From: CAISIP01 sp038326025
GTDB taxonomy: Bacteria; Pseudomonadota; Gammaproteobacteria; Burkholderiales; Burkholderiaceae_C
DNA length: 64,000 bases
Assembly: GCA_038326025.1 (NCBI GenBank)
Contig: JBBQJP010000009.1
Span: 43,523 to 107,522, forward strand
Reading direction: 5' to 3'
Shown here: positions 36,021 to 44,508 of the stretch, piece by piece
How positions within the stretch are numbered: the stretch's first letter is position 1
How the letters are laid out: each line of letters starts with the position of its first letter
Translations under genes and position numbers: made by a program
Notes under the pieces: generated by a model
Databases searched by the model: none
The model's input: the letters and a program-made list of their open reading frames with translations, nothing else
Told to the model about the DNA's origin: nothing

Positions 36021-36803
36021 ATGCCCCATCCATCCACAACCATCTCTTTCGGCCATGCCGGACGCGTGGTCATCGTCACCGGTGGCGCGCAGGGAATCGG
36101 CGAAGCCTGCGCACGCCGCTTTGCCGGCGAAGGTGCCAAGGTGGTGATCGCCGACCTCGACCCGCAACGCGGCCAGACACTGGCCACCGAGCTGGGAGCA
36201 ACTTTCGTCAGTTGCGATGTGGGTGACAAGGCCCAGGTCGACGCGCTGGTGGCGCAGACCGTCAAGTTGCACCAGCGCATTGATGTGCTGGTCAACAATG
36301 CCGGCATCCTGCGTGCGGCTGACTTTCTGGACATCAGCGAGGCCGATTTCGACACGGTGATGCGCGTCAACATCAAAGGCGCCTTCCTGGTCGGCCAGGC
36401 GGTAGCCCGCGTGATGGCACACCAAGGCGGCGGCAGCATCGTCAACATGAGCTCGGTCAACGCGACGCTGACAATCCCCACCATTGCCAGCTACAACATC
36501 AGCAAGGGCGGCATCAACCAGCTCACGCGCGTCATGTCGCTGGCGCTGGCCGACAAAGGCATACGGGTGAACGCCGTAGCGCCTGGCACCATTGCCACCG
36601 AAATGGCCATCAAGGCCGTGCTGGCCACAGAGGAAGCCCGCGTCAGGGTCATGAGCCGCACGCCCATGAAGCGGCTTGGTGAGCCTTCGGAGGTTGCCGA
36701 CGTGGTGGCATGGCTGGCCAGCGATGCAGCCAGTTATGTCACCGGCGAAATCGTCGTTGTGGATGGCGGGCGCATGACGCTGAATTACACCGTGTCGGTT
36801 TGA
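36021..36803 (+). CDS. Short-chain dehydrogenase/reductase
   Basis: 260 residues, ATG 36021 with GGGAG eight bases upstream; the frame opens five codons earlier without support. Classical SDR: TGGAQGIG at 20-27, NNAG at 92-95, catalytic Ser145, Tyr158 and Lys162 (SYNISKGG), then NAVAPGTIATEM. Asp45 of VVIADLD at the end of strand 2 favours NAD over NADP. It resembles sugar and polyol dehydrogenases of the glucose/gluconate 5-dehydrogenase group, but the substrate is not clear. A role in the sugar-acid pathway 7 kb away is possible. Confidence 0.85.
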   Translation: MPHPSTTISFGHAGRVVIVTGGAQGIGEACARRFAGEGAKVVIADLDPQRGQTLATELGATFVSCDVGDKAQVDALVAQTVKLHQRIDVLVNNAGILRAADFLDISEADFDTVMRVNIKGAFLVGQAVARVMAHQGGGSIVNMSSVNATLTIPTIASYNISKGGINQLTRVMSLALADKGIRVNAVAPGTIATEMAIKAVLATEEARVRVMSRTPMKRLGEPSEVADVVAWLASDAASYVTGEIVVVDGGRMTLNYTVSV

Positions 36804-36862
36804 GATCGCGAATCGTCAACGCGTATGGCCGGCCGGCTACAGCTTGGGATCTTGCCCGGAAC

Positions 36863-37207
36863 TCAATACGGATACTTTCGACGGAACAGGGGCCGACCAT
36901 GTGTTCTTTCGATCAACTTCGCGGTAACCAGGTAGAAACAAATTACCAGAATGAGCGCAATCGCCACGTACCAAAAGGCGGTTGCCAGAAAGACAACCGG
37001 GTCAGCGCCCCATGTGACTGATTTCAAGACGCCTTCGGAAACGAAACGCCCCCCGGGCGAAGAACCTCTTGCGGTCAACTCTCCACTTCCAACCAGAGCC
37101 GCAACGAAGCCCAGACCCAGGACAGCCAGAACCGCGCTGAACACGCGTAGTCGCGCAATCTTGCGCGCGAGTTTCTGATCTTCGTAGACTTTGAGAACGC
37201 TGTTCAT
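36863..37207 (-). CDS. Small membrane protein, unknown
   Basis: 114 residues from ATG 37207, with AGAGG upstream. Two membrane segments are visible: about 22-42 (VFSAVLAVLGLGFVAALVG) and about 72-96 (VFLATAFWYVAIALILVICF). The ends are basic (KLARKIARLR and RPLFRRKYPY), which places both termini in the cytoplasm. No family recognised. It converges with the SDR gene and is followed upstream by a degenerate region. Confidence 0.5.
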   Translation of the reverse strand: MNSVLKVYEDQKLARKIARLRVFSAVLAVLGLGFVAALVGSGELTARGSSPGGRFVSEGVLKSVTWGADPVVFLATAFWYVAIALILVICFYLVTAKLIERTHGRPLFRRKYPY

Positions 37208-37557
37208 CGGCTCGCACCTCTTCGTGTGTGACGTCCCACGTGGGCGATGAGCGGCACGCAACAAATGCCGCGAAGCAGCCTTGCCCGATTGTCTGTCCGT
37301 GTCGATCAACCTGTGGGTCGCATGTCTTGGGAGGCGGCCCGCTCCTGCAATGCCTCTTGGCCCAGGGTATTGATGCGCTTGCCTCGCGCCCGCGCTTCGA
37401 CTGCGAGATTCTGGCGCAGTTCCGGGGCAAAGCAAAGCTCGAATCTGCCCGATTAATTGCGCCGCGGCCAGAGCCAAGCATCTCGCCACGGAAGCGGTCG
37501 GGCTCTTCGGCACTCCGGGTCACGGCTGTGGCGACCGATCACGACCACAATAGACCC
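37208..37557. other. 350-base gap holding a fragment of a broken gene
   Basis: Apart from the HicB-like fragment at 37306-37452, no gene or clear promoter is seen here. The long frame running from 37228 into the AttH-like gene has no ribosome site and no conserved sequence before MNRRLP at 37558, so it was not annotated as coding. Confidence 0.5.
37306..37452 (-). pseudogene. Remnant of a HicB-type antitoxin, C-terminal part
   Basis: A 48-codon frame closed by a TAA directly upstream (37453-37455) and a TGA at its end reads SGRFELCFAPELRQNLAVEA, then ARGKRINTLGQEALQERA. This matches the C-terminal ribbon-helix-helix part of HicB antitoxins, whose usual form is SGKFxLRLPPELHxxLAxxAxxxGKSLN. 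There is no start codon and no HicB N-terminal domain upstream, and no HicA is visible. It is a decayed fragment of a toxin-antitoxin gene. Confidence 0.5.
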
Positions 37558-38736
37558 ATGAACCGGCGCTTGCCCACCAACGTCTTCGACCTGCTGCGCC
37601 GCCAGCTGTTGCTGGGCGGTCTTGCCCCCGCACTCGGCCTGGCCGCCACGCCAGGCGCCAGCGGCGACGCGCAAGCTACCAGGCGGCAGGTGCCCACTTT
37701 CCCGCGCGACCACGGCAGCCATCCACTCACGCGCATCGAGTGGTGGTACATCACCGGGCATACGCGGACCGGCACGGGCTCCGCAGAGCGGGTCTATGGC
37801 TTTCAGCTGACCTTCTTCCGCACCCGGGTCGAAGCAGCTCAGCAGTTGGCCTCGAAGTTCGCTGCACGCCAACTGCTGTTCGCCCATGCCGCGCTGAGCG
37901 ACGTGACGGGCCGGCAGTTTCTGCACGACCAGCGCATTGCCCGTGCCGGATTCGGCATCGCGCAGGCCTCCGAGCAGGATCTGGATGTGCGCCTGCGCGA
38001 CTGGACGCTGCAACGCCGCAACAACCGCTACGAGGCACGGATCGTCGCTGATGGTTTCTCGCTGGAGTTGGACTTTTCCGCGACGACACCGGTGCTGCTG
38101 CAGGGTGACCAAGGCTGGTCGCGCAAAGGCCCGCAGCCGGCCCAGGCCAGCCACTACTACAGCCATCCGCAGCTGGCGTTCGACGGCCATATCGGCGTCT
38201 CCGGCCAGCGAACGGCTGTGACGGGCGCTGGCGCACGCGGGGTCGACAGCACAAAGTTCACGCCTGTGAATGGCGCCGCCTGGCTGGACCATGAGTGGAG
38301 CGACAGCCTGCTCGACGCCCAGGCCGTGGGCTGGGACTGGATAGGCATCAACTTGTTCGATGGCAGCGCACTGACGGCGTTTCGCCTGCGCGACAAGGCC
38401 GGCGCCGCGTTGTGGGACGGCGGCTCGTTTCGCCACCCCAAACTCAACGATGGCATCAAGCCCTATGTATTCGCACGCGGCGAGACCGTGTTTCAGCCGG
38501 TGCGTGGCTGGAAGAGCCCACGTACACAGACAACTTATCCGGTCGAGTGGCTCTTGCGAACTCCGGCAGAAAACTATGTATTGCGCGCCCTGATCGATGA
38601 CCAGGAACTGGACAGCCGCAACTCCACTGGCGCCATCTACTGGGAAGGACTTTGCGATCTGTTCGACAGCCAGCGCCAGCATGTGGGCCGTGGTTACCTG
38701 GAGATGACCGGCTACGCCAAGCCCCTGGTTCTGTAG
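37558..38736 (+). CDS. AttH/CrtC-like lipocalin-fold protein
   Basis: 392 residues from ATG 37558. An N-terminal signal with RRQLLLGGLAPALGLAA looks like a Tat signal, so export is likely. The body has the pattern of the AttH/carotenoid 1,2-hydratase group: RIEWWYITGHTRTG, VYGFQLTFFRTR, SHYYSHPQLAFDGHI, GAAWLDHEWSD and WDWIGINLFDG. In many genomes this gene sits with FtsX-like ABC permease genes of the AttEFG type. Those are missing here, but a different ABC exporter follows 126 bases downstream. The substrate is unknown; no carotenoid genes are present. Confidence 0.8.
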   Translation: MNRRLPTNVFDLLRRQLLLGGLAPALGLAATPGASGDAQATRRQVPTFPRDHGSHPLTRIEWWYITGHTRTGTGSAERVYGFQLTFFRTRVEAAQQLASKFAARQLLFAHAALSDVTGRQFLHDQRIARAGFGIAQASEQDLDVRLRDWTLQRRNNRYEARIVADGFSLELDFSATTPVLLQGDQGWSRKGPQPAQASHYYSHPQLAFDGHIGVSGQRTAVTGAGARGVDSTKFTPVNGAAWLDHEWSDSLLDAQAVGWDWIGINLFDGSALTAFRLRDKAGAALWDGGSFRHPKLNDGIKPYVFARGETVFQPVRGWKSPRTQTTYPVEWLLRTPAENYVLRALIDDQELDSRNSTGAIYWEGLCDLFDSQRQHVGRGYLEMTGYAKPLVL

Positions 38737-38862
38737 TCTGCAAGCCAGGCAGATACCCTGGTGTCGCCATGACCGACAATGGCCCCCACGCGTGCACAGC
38801 GGCGGTGTCCCCATTGCCCGGTGCGTTGCCAATTTTCAAGCCTGCTCCAACTCCAATCCTGC

Positions 38863-40665
38863 ATGACGACTGAACGCGCCAAGGCGCCCTCCCCGCGATC
38901 GCTGTCGGGCCTGGGACCATTCCTACGCCCTTACCGTGGCCGCATCCTGCTCGCAGGCCTGTTCCTGGTCATGGCCGCTGTGACCACGCTGGTGTTTCCG
39001 ATCGCGCTGCGCAGCCTGATCGACGGTGGTCTGGTGGGTGGTGCCGCTGGCGCGGCGGTGAACGCCACCGACAATGGCAGCCGCGTAATGGCCTTGCGCG
39101 AACATTTCATCGACCTGTTCGCGGTGGCATTTGCGCTCGGCATTTTCTCGGCCGGCCGTTTCTACATGGTCAGCTGGCTGGGCGAACGCGTCACGGCCGA
39201 TCTGCGCAACGCCGTATACAGCCATGTACTGCGCCAGAGCCCCGAGTTTTTCGAGACCACCCAAACCGGCGAGGTGCTCAGCCGCCTGACCGTCGACACC
39301 ACGCTGGTGCAGACCGTCGTGGGCTCGTCGCTGAGCATGGGCCTGCGCAACACCGTCATGGGCTTCGGTGCGCTGGCCATGCTGATCTGGACCAATCCCT
39401 ATGTGATGGTGCAGGTGCTGGGCATGCTGGTCGCAATCGTGGTGCCCAGCGTGTGGTACGGCCGGCGCGTGCGCAAGCTCTCGCGCGCCAGCCAGGACCG
39501 GGTGGCGGATTCCAGCGCGATTGCCGCCGAAGTGCTCAATGCGATTCCGGTGGTGCAGAGTTATGTCGCCGAAGACCGAGAGGCGCGCCGCTTCGACCAC
39601 TCCACGGAAAACGCATTCAGGGTCGCGGTGCGCCGATCGCGCGCGCGATCGGTACTGGTGGCCTTCATCATCATCGCCACGTCGGCCGCTTTGTTGTGGG
39701 GCCTGTACCAGGGCACCGAAGCCGTCATGGCCGGCCGAATTTCGGCGGGCCACCTGGGCCAGACCGTGATTTACGTCATCATCCTGGCCAGTGCTTTTGC
39801 GGTGCTGGGCGAGGTGTATGGCGATCTGCTTCGTGCCGCCGGCGCAACCGAGCGGCTGATGGAACTGATCGACACCCAGTCGCCGATCCGCAACCCCGCC
39901 CAGCCCCGCAGCGCACCGGACGTGGCAGCGGGCAGCACGGTGGTATTCGAGCATGCGCAGTTTTGTTACCCATCGCGGCCCGAGCATCCGGCCTTGACCG
40001 ATTTTTCGCTGACCGTGGCGCCTGGTGAAACCGTCGCCTTGGTGGGGCCCAGCGGCGCCGGCAAGAGCACCGTGTTTCAGTTGCTGCTGCGCTTTTATGA
40101 TCCGCAGCAGGGCAACATCACACTCAACGGCGTGCCGACACGTGATCTGGCCCTGGCAGACTTGCGCCAGCACATCGGCATCGTGCCGCAGGATGCGGTG
40201 ATCTTCTCGGCCAACGCAATGGAAAACATCCGTTACGGCAAGCCTGGGGCCAGCGACGATGAGGTCAAGGCCGCTGCGCATGCCGCATTCGCTGACGAAT
40301 TCATCAACCGCCTGCCCGAGGGTTACGACACCTTCCTGGGCGAGCGCGGTGTGCGCCTGAGTGGCGGTCAGCGCCAGCGTATTGCGATTGCACGCGCCAT
40401 GCTCAAGAACCCGCCACTGCTGCTGCTCGACGAAGCCACCAGCGCGCTGGACGCGGAAAGCGAACGCATGGTACAGGCCGCCCTGGAAAGCGCCATGCAG
40501 GGGCGCACGACACTGGTCATCGCACATCGGCTCGCTACCGTGCAAAAGGCAGATCGCATCATCGTGCTGGACCAGTCACGCATCGTCGAGCAAGGCACAC
40601 ACGCCGACCTGGTCGCGCGTGGTGGCGTCTACGCGCGCCTCGCAGAACTGCAGTTCGTCGCCTGA
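38863..40665 (+). CDS. ABC exporter half-transporter (MsbA/LmrA type)
   Basis: 600 residues from ATG 38863 (MTTERAK); no strong ribosome site is seen, and the frame opens 28 codons earlier. An N-terminal membrane domain of six segments (first at about residues 26-46) is followed by one ATPase: GPSGAGKST, VPQDAVIFSANAMENI, LSGGQRQRIAIARAML, LLLDEATSALDAES and VIAHRLATV. As a homodimer it would export lipids, peptides or drugs. Such single-gene exporters in Burkholderiales are often annotated as lipid exporters without proof. Confidence 0.88.
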   Translation: MTTERAKAPSPRSLSGLGPFLRPYRGRILLAGLFLVMAAVTTLVFPIALRSLIDGGLVGGAAGAAVNATDNGSRVMALREHFIDLFAVAFALGIFSAGRFYMVSWLGERVTADLRNAVYSHVLRQSPEFFETTQTGEVLSRLTVDTTLVQTVVGSSLSMGLRNTVMGFGALAMLIWTNPYVMVQVLGMLVAIVVPSVWYGRRVRKLSRASQDRVADSSAIAAEVLNAIPVVQSYVAEDREARRFDHSTENAFRVAVRRSRARSVLVAFIIIATSAALLWGLYQGTEAVMAGRISAGHLGQTVIYVIILASAFAVLGEVYGDLLRAAGATERLMELIDTQSPIRNPAQPRSAPDVAAGSTVVFEHAQFCYPSRPEHPALTDFSLTVAPGETVALVGPSGAGKSTVFQLLLRFYDPQQGNITLNGVPTRDLALADLRQHIGIVPQDAVIFSANAMENIRYGKPGASDDEVKAAAHAAFADEFINRLPEGYDTFLGERGVRLSGGQRQRIAIARAMLKNPPLLLLDEATSALDAESERMVQAALESAMQGRTTLVIAHRLATVQKADRIIVLDQSRIVEQGTHADLVARGGVYARLAELQFVA

Positions 40666-40693
40666 GCGGCGCTGCGCCGGCGGCAGTGCCGGT

Positions 40694-41314
40694 TCAGTGC
40701 ACGCGGCTGAACAGCGCCAGATAGGCGCCCAGACCCAGCATCGTGAGGCCCGACGCCCTGGACATCGTTCTCGTGCGCCCCGCGCGTAATGCCTTTGCGC
40801 GCATCAGCCGATCTGCCAGGAAAACGGCGGCGACATCGGCCAGCGTATTGAGCATCACGCAGATCGTGCCGAGCACAATGAGCTGGTATACCAGCGAGCC
40901 GTCCGGCGTGACAAATTGCGGCAGGAAGGCGAGAAAAAACAAGGCCGTTTTCACGTTCAGCGCCTCGATCAGCAAGCCTTCGACAAATGCCCGGCGCGCG
41001 CCTTGTGTCTTGATGGGCATGGTGGAAAGATCGGCTTGGGCACGCAGCAGCAAGCGGATGCCGATGTACACGAGGTAGGCGGCGCCCAGGTACTTGACCA
41101 GGCTGAAGGCCAGCGCGGACTGCGCGATCAGCAGAGAAATGCCGACCGCCGAGGCAAAAACGTGAACCATGCCGCCAAGTCCGGTGCCGACGCAAGAGGC
41201 CAGGCCTTCTGCCCGATCCGCAGCAACAGTACGGGCGATGACATAGGTGATGCTGGGGCCGGGCGTCACGGCCAGAACAATGGCGGCCACGAAAAAAGCA
41301 ATGGAGAAGGACAT
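40694..41314 (-). CDS. LysE-family amino-acid exporter
   Basis: 206 residues, ATG 41314. Inner-membrane protein with six hydrophobic segments; the family signature near the N-terminus is VTPGPSITYVIARTV, followed by GLASCVGTGLGGMVHVFASA and AYLVYIGIRLLL. LysE/RhtB proteins export amino acids such as lysine, threonine and homoserine lactones. The substrate is not predictable. The gene converges on the ABC exporter with a 28-base gap. Confidence 0.87.
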   Translation of the reverse strand: MSFSIAFFVAAIVLAVTPGPSITYVIARTVAADRAEGLASCVGTGLGGMVHVFASAVGISLLIAQSALAFSLVKYLGAAYLVYIGIRLLLRAQADLSTMPIKTQGARRAFVEGLLIEALNVKTALFFLAFLPQFVTPDGSLVYQLIVLGTICVMLNTLADVAAVFLADRLMRAKALRAGRTRTMSRASGLTMLGLGAYLALFSRVH

Positions 41315-41421
41315 GGATAACCAATAGTCGGTGCAATCAACAGCGTATTGTCGGGGGCGAAAAACTTCTATCGGAATGGGCCGGTCTTGAACGGCCGGCG
41401 CCCACGCTCAGGACGCGTAGC

Positions 41422-41805
41422 TCAGCCCTGCTTGAGGGCGGTGACCTCGATCTCGATCCGCATTCGCGGGTCTGCCAGGCCCGCAGAGATCATCATCGCC
41501 GCCGGGCGTATCTGGCCGAAGTACTTCTGAAGCACCGGCCAGCATTTCGGGAAATCCGCGGCTTCAGGCAGAACATAGGTAACCCGCACCACATCGTCCA
41601 TCGTGGCCTGTGCCTCTTTGAGGGCAGAGACGATGTTGCGCAGGCATTGCTCGGTCTGCGCCTCCACACTGTCCTGAATCGTCATCGTTGTGTAGTCGAA
41701 GCCCGTCGTGCCGGACACAAACACCCAGGGGTCCTGTCGCACCGCGCGGCTGTAGCCGATGTCGGACTCGAAACGGGACCCGGAACTGATAAGTTGTCTC
41801 GCCAT
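41422..41805 (-). CDS. RidA-family protein
   Basis: 127 residues, ATG 41805 (MARQLISSGSRFE). The YjgF/RidA fold is recognisable by GYSRAVRQDPWVFVSGTTG, QTEQCLRNIVSALKEA, VVRVTYVLPEA and the C-terminal RMRIEIEVTA. True RidA enzymes hydrolyse reactive enamines from threonine dehydratase using an Arg near the end; Arg here is placed so, but subfamily assignment is uncertain. It is 79 bases after the DUF1178 gene on the same strand. Confidence 0.85.
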   Translation of the reverse strand: MARQLISSGSRFESDIGYSRAVRQDPWVFVSGTTGFDYTTMTIQDSVEAQTEQCLRNIVSALKEAQATMDDVVRVTYVLPEAADFPKCWPVLQKYFGQIRPAAMMISAGLADPRMRIEIEVTALKQG

Positions 41806-41884
41806 AAAGGTCCCCGCGGGTTGTATATGAAGCCTGGCGAGACGTTGGCACCGAGGGGCGGTGCGGCGTCTGCACAGGTACCGG

Positions 41885-42358
41885 TTACTGCATCGGTCCT
41901 TTGAGCGCATCCGGCAGGGCCAGCTGCATCACCTCGATGCCTTCGTCTGCCAGTGCTTCGGTTTCTGCGGCCGACGCCTTGCCGCGAATGCCGCGATGGG
42001 CCACCTCGCCGTAGTGGATCTTTCGGGCTTCTTCGGCGAATCGCTCGCCGACGTCATCGGTATTGGCCAGGATACGCCGTGCGACGCCCAGCCAGGCCGC
42101 CTGCAGCGCCGTATGGGCGTCAGTCGTGGCCACGACATTTTGTTGGTTCGCCTTTTCGGGCGCTTGCATAGCCGCATCGGGTGCGCGCGCATGACCCAGA
42201 TTCAGACGCGGCGCGCTGAGCTTCTTGGTGATGGTGGTCTCGCCACACATCGGGCAAGTGACCAGTCCACGCGCAAGCTGGCTGGTAAAGTCTTCCTCGG
42301 ACCCGAACCAGCCTTCAAATCCGTGCGATTGCGCGCATTGAAGATCCAGTACTTTCAT
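41885..42358 (-). CDS. DUF1178 family protein
   Basis: 157 residues, ATG 42358 (MKVLDLQCAQSHGFEGWF). The N-terminal part is the family hallmark: a Cys-His start, FGSEEDFTSQ, then LVTCPMCGETTITKKLSAPRLN, which looks like a zinc ribbon. A variable middle and a helical C-terminus (RKIHYGEVAHRGIRG with EEARKIHYGE) follow. The function of the family is unknown. It is normally found after the nuo operon in this group of bacteria, as here. Confidence 0.88.
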   Translation of the reverse strand: MKVLDLQCAQSHGFEGWFGSEEDFTSQLARGLVTCPMCGETTITKKLSAPRLNLGHARAPDAAMQAPEKANQQNVVATTDAHTALQAAWLGVARRILANTDDVGERFAEEARKIHYGEVAHRGIRGKASAAETEALADEGIEVMQLALPDALKGPMQ

Positions 42359-42368
42359 GATGGGCCGA

Positions 42369-43001
42369 TTATCCGGCCAGCGCGTTATCGCCGCTCGCGC
42401 GCCAGTCCAAAACCCATGCACCGGAGATGACGTTCTGCAGCCAGAGGCTTGCAGCCAGTGTCTTGCCATCGGTGACCTGGCCATCGCAGCACCACTGCAG
42501 CAACTCCGGCACAGTGGCGGTGACGACGTCGAGATACTCCCCCGGATCGAGTGTCCGTTCACCCGCAGCCAGGCCACGGGCAAACCAGATGTCAATGAAT
42601 TCGTCGGAATAGGAGATCAGCGGATGCAATGTGCCCGCATGGGCCCACTCGCTGGCACGGTAACCGGTCTCCTCGCGCAATTCGCGCTGCGCGCACAGCA
42701 GCAGATCTTCGTCGCCGTCGCGCTTGCCAGCCGGAAATTCAAGCATCACCTTGCCGATCGGGTGACGGTACTGGCGTTCGAGCACGACACGCAACTCGCC
42801 TTGCGCATGACCAAGGAGCGGAACAATCATGACCGCGCCCGGATGCACCACGTATTCGCGCGTCGCCTGAGCGCCATCGGGCAAGGCAACCGTATCGCGC
42901 CGGACCCGCAGAAAGTCGCCGGTCAGAAGTTCCTGCCGCTCGACGGTACGCTCAATCAGATGGGCGTCGGTCTGGTTTGATGACGCACGCGGCAGAGTCA
43001 C
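42369..43001 (-). CDS. NUDIX hydrolase, probable ADP-ribose pyrophosphatase
   Basis: 210 residues from GTG 43001, six bases after the nuoN stop. The Nudix box is complete: GKRDGDEDLLLCAQRELREE followed by TGY. The downstream SYSDEFIDIWFARGL fits the ADP-ribose pyrophosphatase group. It hydrolyses nucleoside diphosphate compounds such as ADP-ribose. Its fixed place behind nuoN suggests co-transcription with complex I genes, possibly to recycle products of NAD breakdown. Confidence 0.87.
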   Translation of the reverse strand: MTLPRASSNQTDAHLIERTVERQELLTGDFLRVRRDTVALPDGAQATREYVVHPGAVMIVPLLGHAQGELRVVLERQYRHPIGKVMLEFPAGKRDGDEDLLLCAQRELREETGYRASEWAHAGTLHPLISYSDEFIDIWFARGLAAGERTLDPGEYLDVVTATVPELLQWCCDGQVTDGKTLAASLWLQNVISGAWVLDWRASGDNALAG

Positions 43002-43007
43002 GGGCGA

Positions 43008-44495
43008 TCAACCCGCCATCATGCTGGCGAGAGAGCGCGCGCACAAGGCCATCAGGCCGCCGGGCAGCAGGCCCAGCAACAACACCAGCGCCCCGTTAGC
43101 CGTGAGCACCACCCGCACATCCATCGGCGCTTCGATCGGCGCTGTCTGCACGGGCGCATCGAAATACATCAGTTTGACCACGCGCAGATAGTAGAACGCG
43201 CCCACCAGCGACATCATGACGGCGAATACTGCCAGTACGATGTCGCTGGTCTGGCCGGACGAGATCAGCGCCTGCAGAACCGACAACTTCGCATAGAAAC
43301 CCACCATCGGCGGAATGCCGGCCAGCGAGAACATGCAGATCGCCATCACACCTGCAAACAGCGGACTGCGTTGATTCAGACCGGCGAAGTCGGCGATCTC
43401 TTCGCTTTCGAAGCCTTTGCGCGACAGCAACATGACGACACCGAAGGTCGCGAGCGTGGTCAGCACATAGGTGATGACATAGAACATCGACGAGCCGTAG
43501 GCATCGGCCGACGAAATGCTGTTGCCGTTGATGACACCCGACATCAAGCCCAGCAACACAAAGCCCATCTGCGAGATGGTCGAGAACGCCAGCATGCGCT
43601 TGATATTGGTCTGCGCGATGGCAGCCAGATTGCCCACCAGTAGCGAGCCCACGGCCAGCACCGCCAGCATCTGCTGCCAATCGACGGCCAAGGGCAACAT
43701 GCCCTCGACCAGCAAGCGGATGAAGATGGCGAAGGCGGCCAGCTTGGGTGCGCCGCCCACCAGCAAGGTCACTGCCGTCGGTGCGCCATGGTAGACGTCG
43801 GGAATCCACATATGGAATGGCACGACACCGAGTTTGAAGGCCAGACCGGCCACGACGAAGACCAGACCGAACACCAGCACCTGGTGCTTGATGGCGCCAG
43901 TGGCGATCGCCTGGGCGACCTGGTTCACGTCGAGCGTGCCGGTTGCGCCATACATCATCGACAAGCCATAGAGCAGGAAACCCGAGGCCATGGCGCCGAG
44001 CACGAAATACTTCATGGCGGCCTCGGTGGCCAGGGTGTTGTCGCGGCGCAAGGCCACCAGCGCGTAACTGGAGAGCGTGAGCAACTCCAGGCCCATGTAG
44101 ATGACCAGGAAGTTGTTGCCGCCGATCATGATGAACATGCCCAGCAGGCCGAACATCGACAAGGTGAACAACTCGCCGCCACGCAACATGTCGCGTTCGC
44201 CGGCATACGGTCGCCCGTAAACCAGGGTGACCATCACGGCCAAGGTGGCGAAACACTTGAGCCAGTTGCCCATCTGGTCACTCACCACCATCTTGCTGAA
44301 TCCGTACTGGTTCAGGCCGCTCAAGGCGTATTCCGCCTGCATGATGGCGACCACGGCCAGCGTGATCATGGTCAAGGCATAGGTCAAGGTGCGGCCCCGG
44401 CTCTTGACACCAAGGTCGACCAGGGCAATAACGCAGGCAAGCGCCAACAGGACGATTTCGGGGTAAACCGTGATCCAGCTGTAGTTGTCAATCAT
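43008..44495 (-). CDS. nuoN: NADH-quinone oxidoreductase subunit N
   Basis: 495 residues, ATG 44495. Antiporter-like membrane subunit of complex I with about 14 hydrophobic segments. Recognisable motifs include MVTLVYGRPYAGERDMLRGG, the FVLGAMASGFLLYGLSMMYG segment with a conserved Lys/Glu pattern, KLGVVPFHMWIPDVYHGAPT and INIKRMLAFSTISQMGF-type NIKRMLAFSTI. It pumps protons in the arm together with NuoL and NuoM. It is the last nuo gene, 13 bases after nuoM. Confidence 0.96.
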   Translation of the reverse strand: MIDNYSWITVYPEIVLLALACVIALVDLGVKSRGRTLTYALTMITLAVVAIMQAEYALSGLNQYGFSKMVVSDQMGNWLKCFATLAVMVTLVYGRPYAGERDMLRGGELFTLSMFGLLGMFIMIGGNNFLVIYMGLELLTLSSYALVALRRDNTLATEAAMKYFVLGAMASGFLLYGLSMMYGATGTLDVNQVAQAIATGAIKHQVLVFGLVFVVAGLAFKLGVVPFHMWIPDVYHGAPTAVTLLVGGAPKLAAFAIFIRLLVEGMLPLAVDWQQMLAVLAVGSLLVGNLAAIAQTNIKRMLAFSTISQMGFVLLGLMSGVINGNSISSADAYGSSMFYVITYVLTTLATFGVVMLLSRKGFESEEIADFAGLNQRSPLFAGVMAICMFSLAGIPPMVGFYAKLSVLQALISSGQTSDIVLAVFAVMMSLVGAFYYLRVVKLMYFDAPVQTAPIEAPMDVRVVLTANGALVLLLGLLPGGLMALCARSLASMMAG

Positions 44496-44508
44496 GGTTG
44501 CGGATCTC

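Noticed and set aside
37228..37557. Upstream extension of the AttH-like gene (frame open from 37228)
   Set aside because: No ribosome site and no family similarity before 37558, where a Tat-like signal begins; the region instead holds a HicB-like fragment on the other strand.
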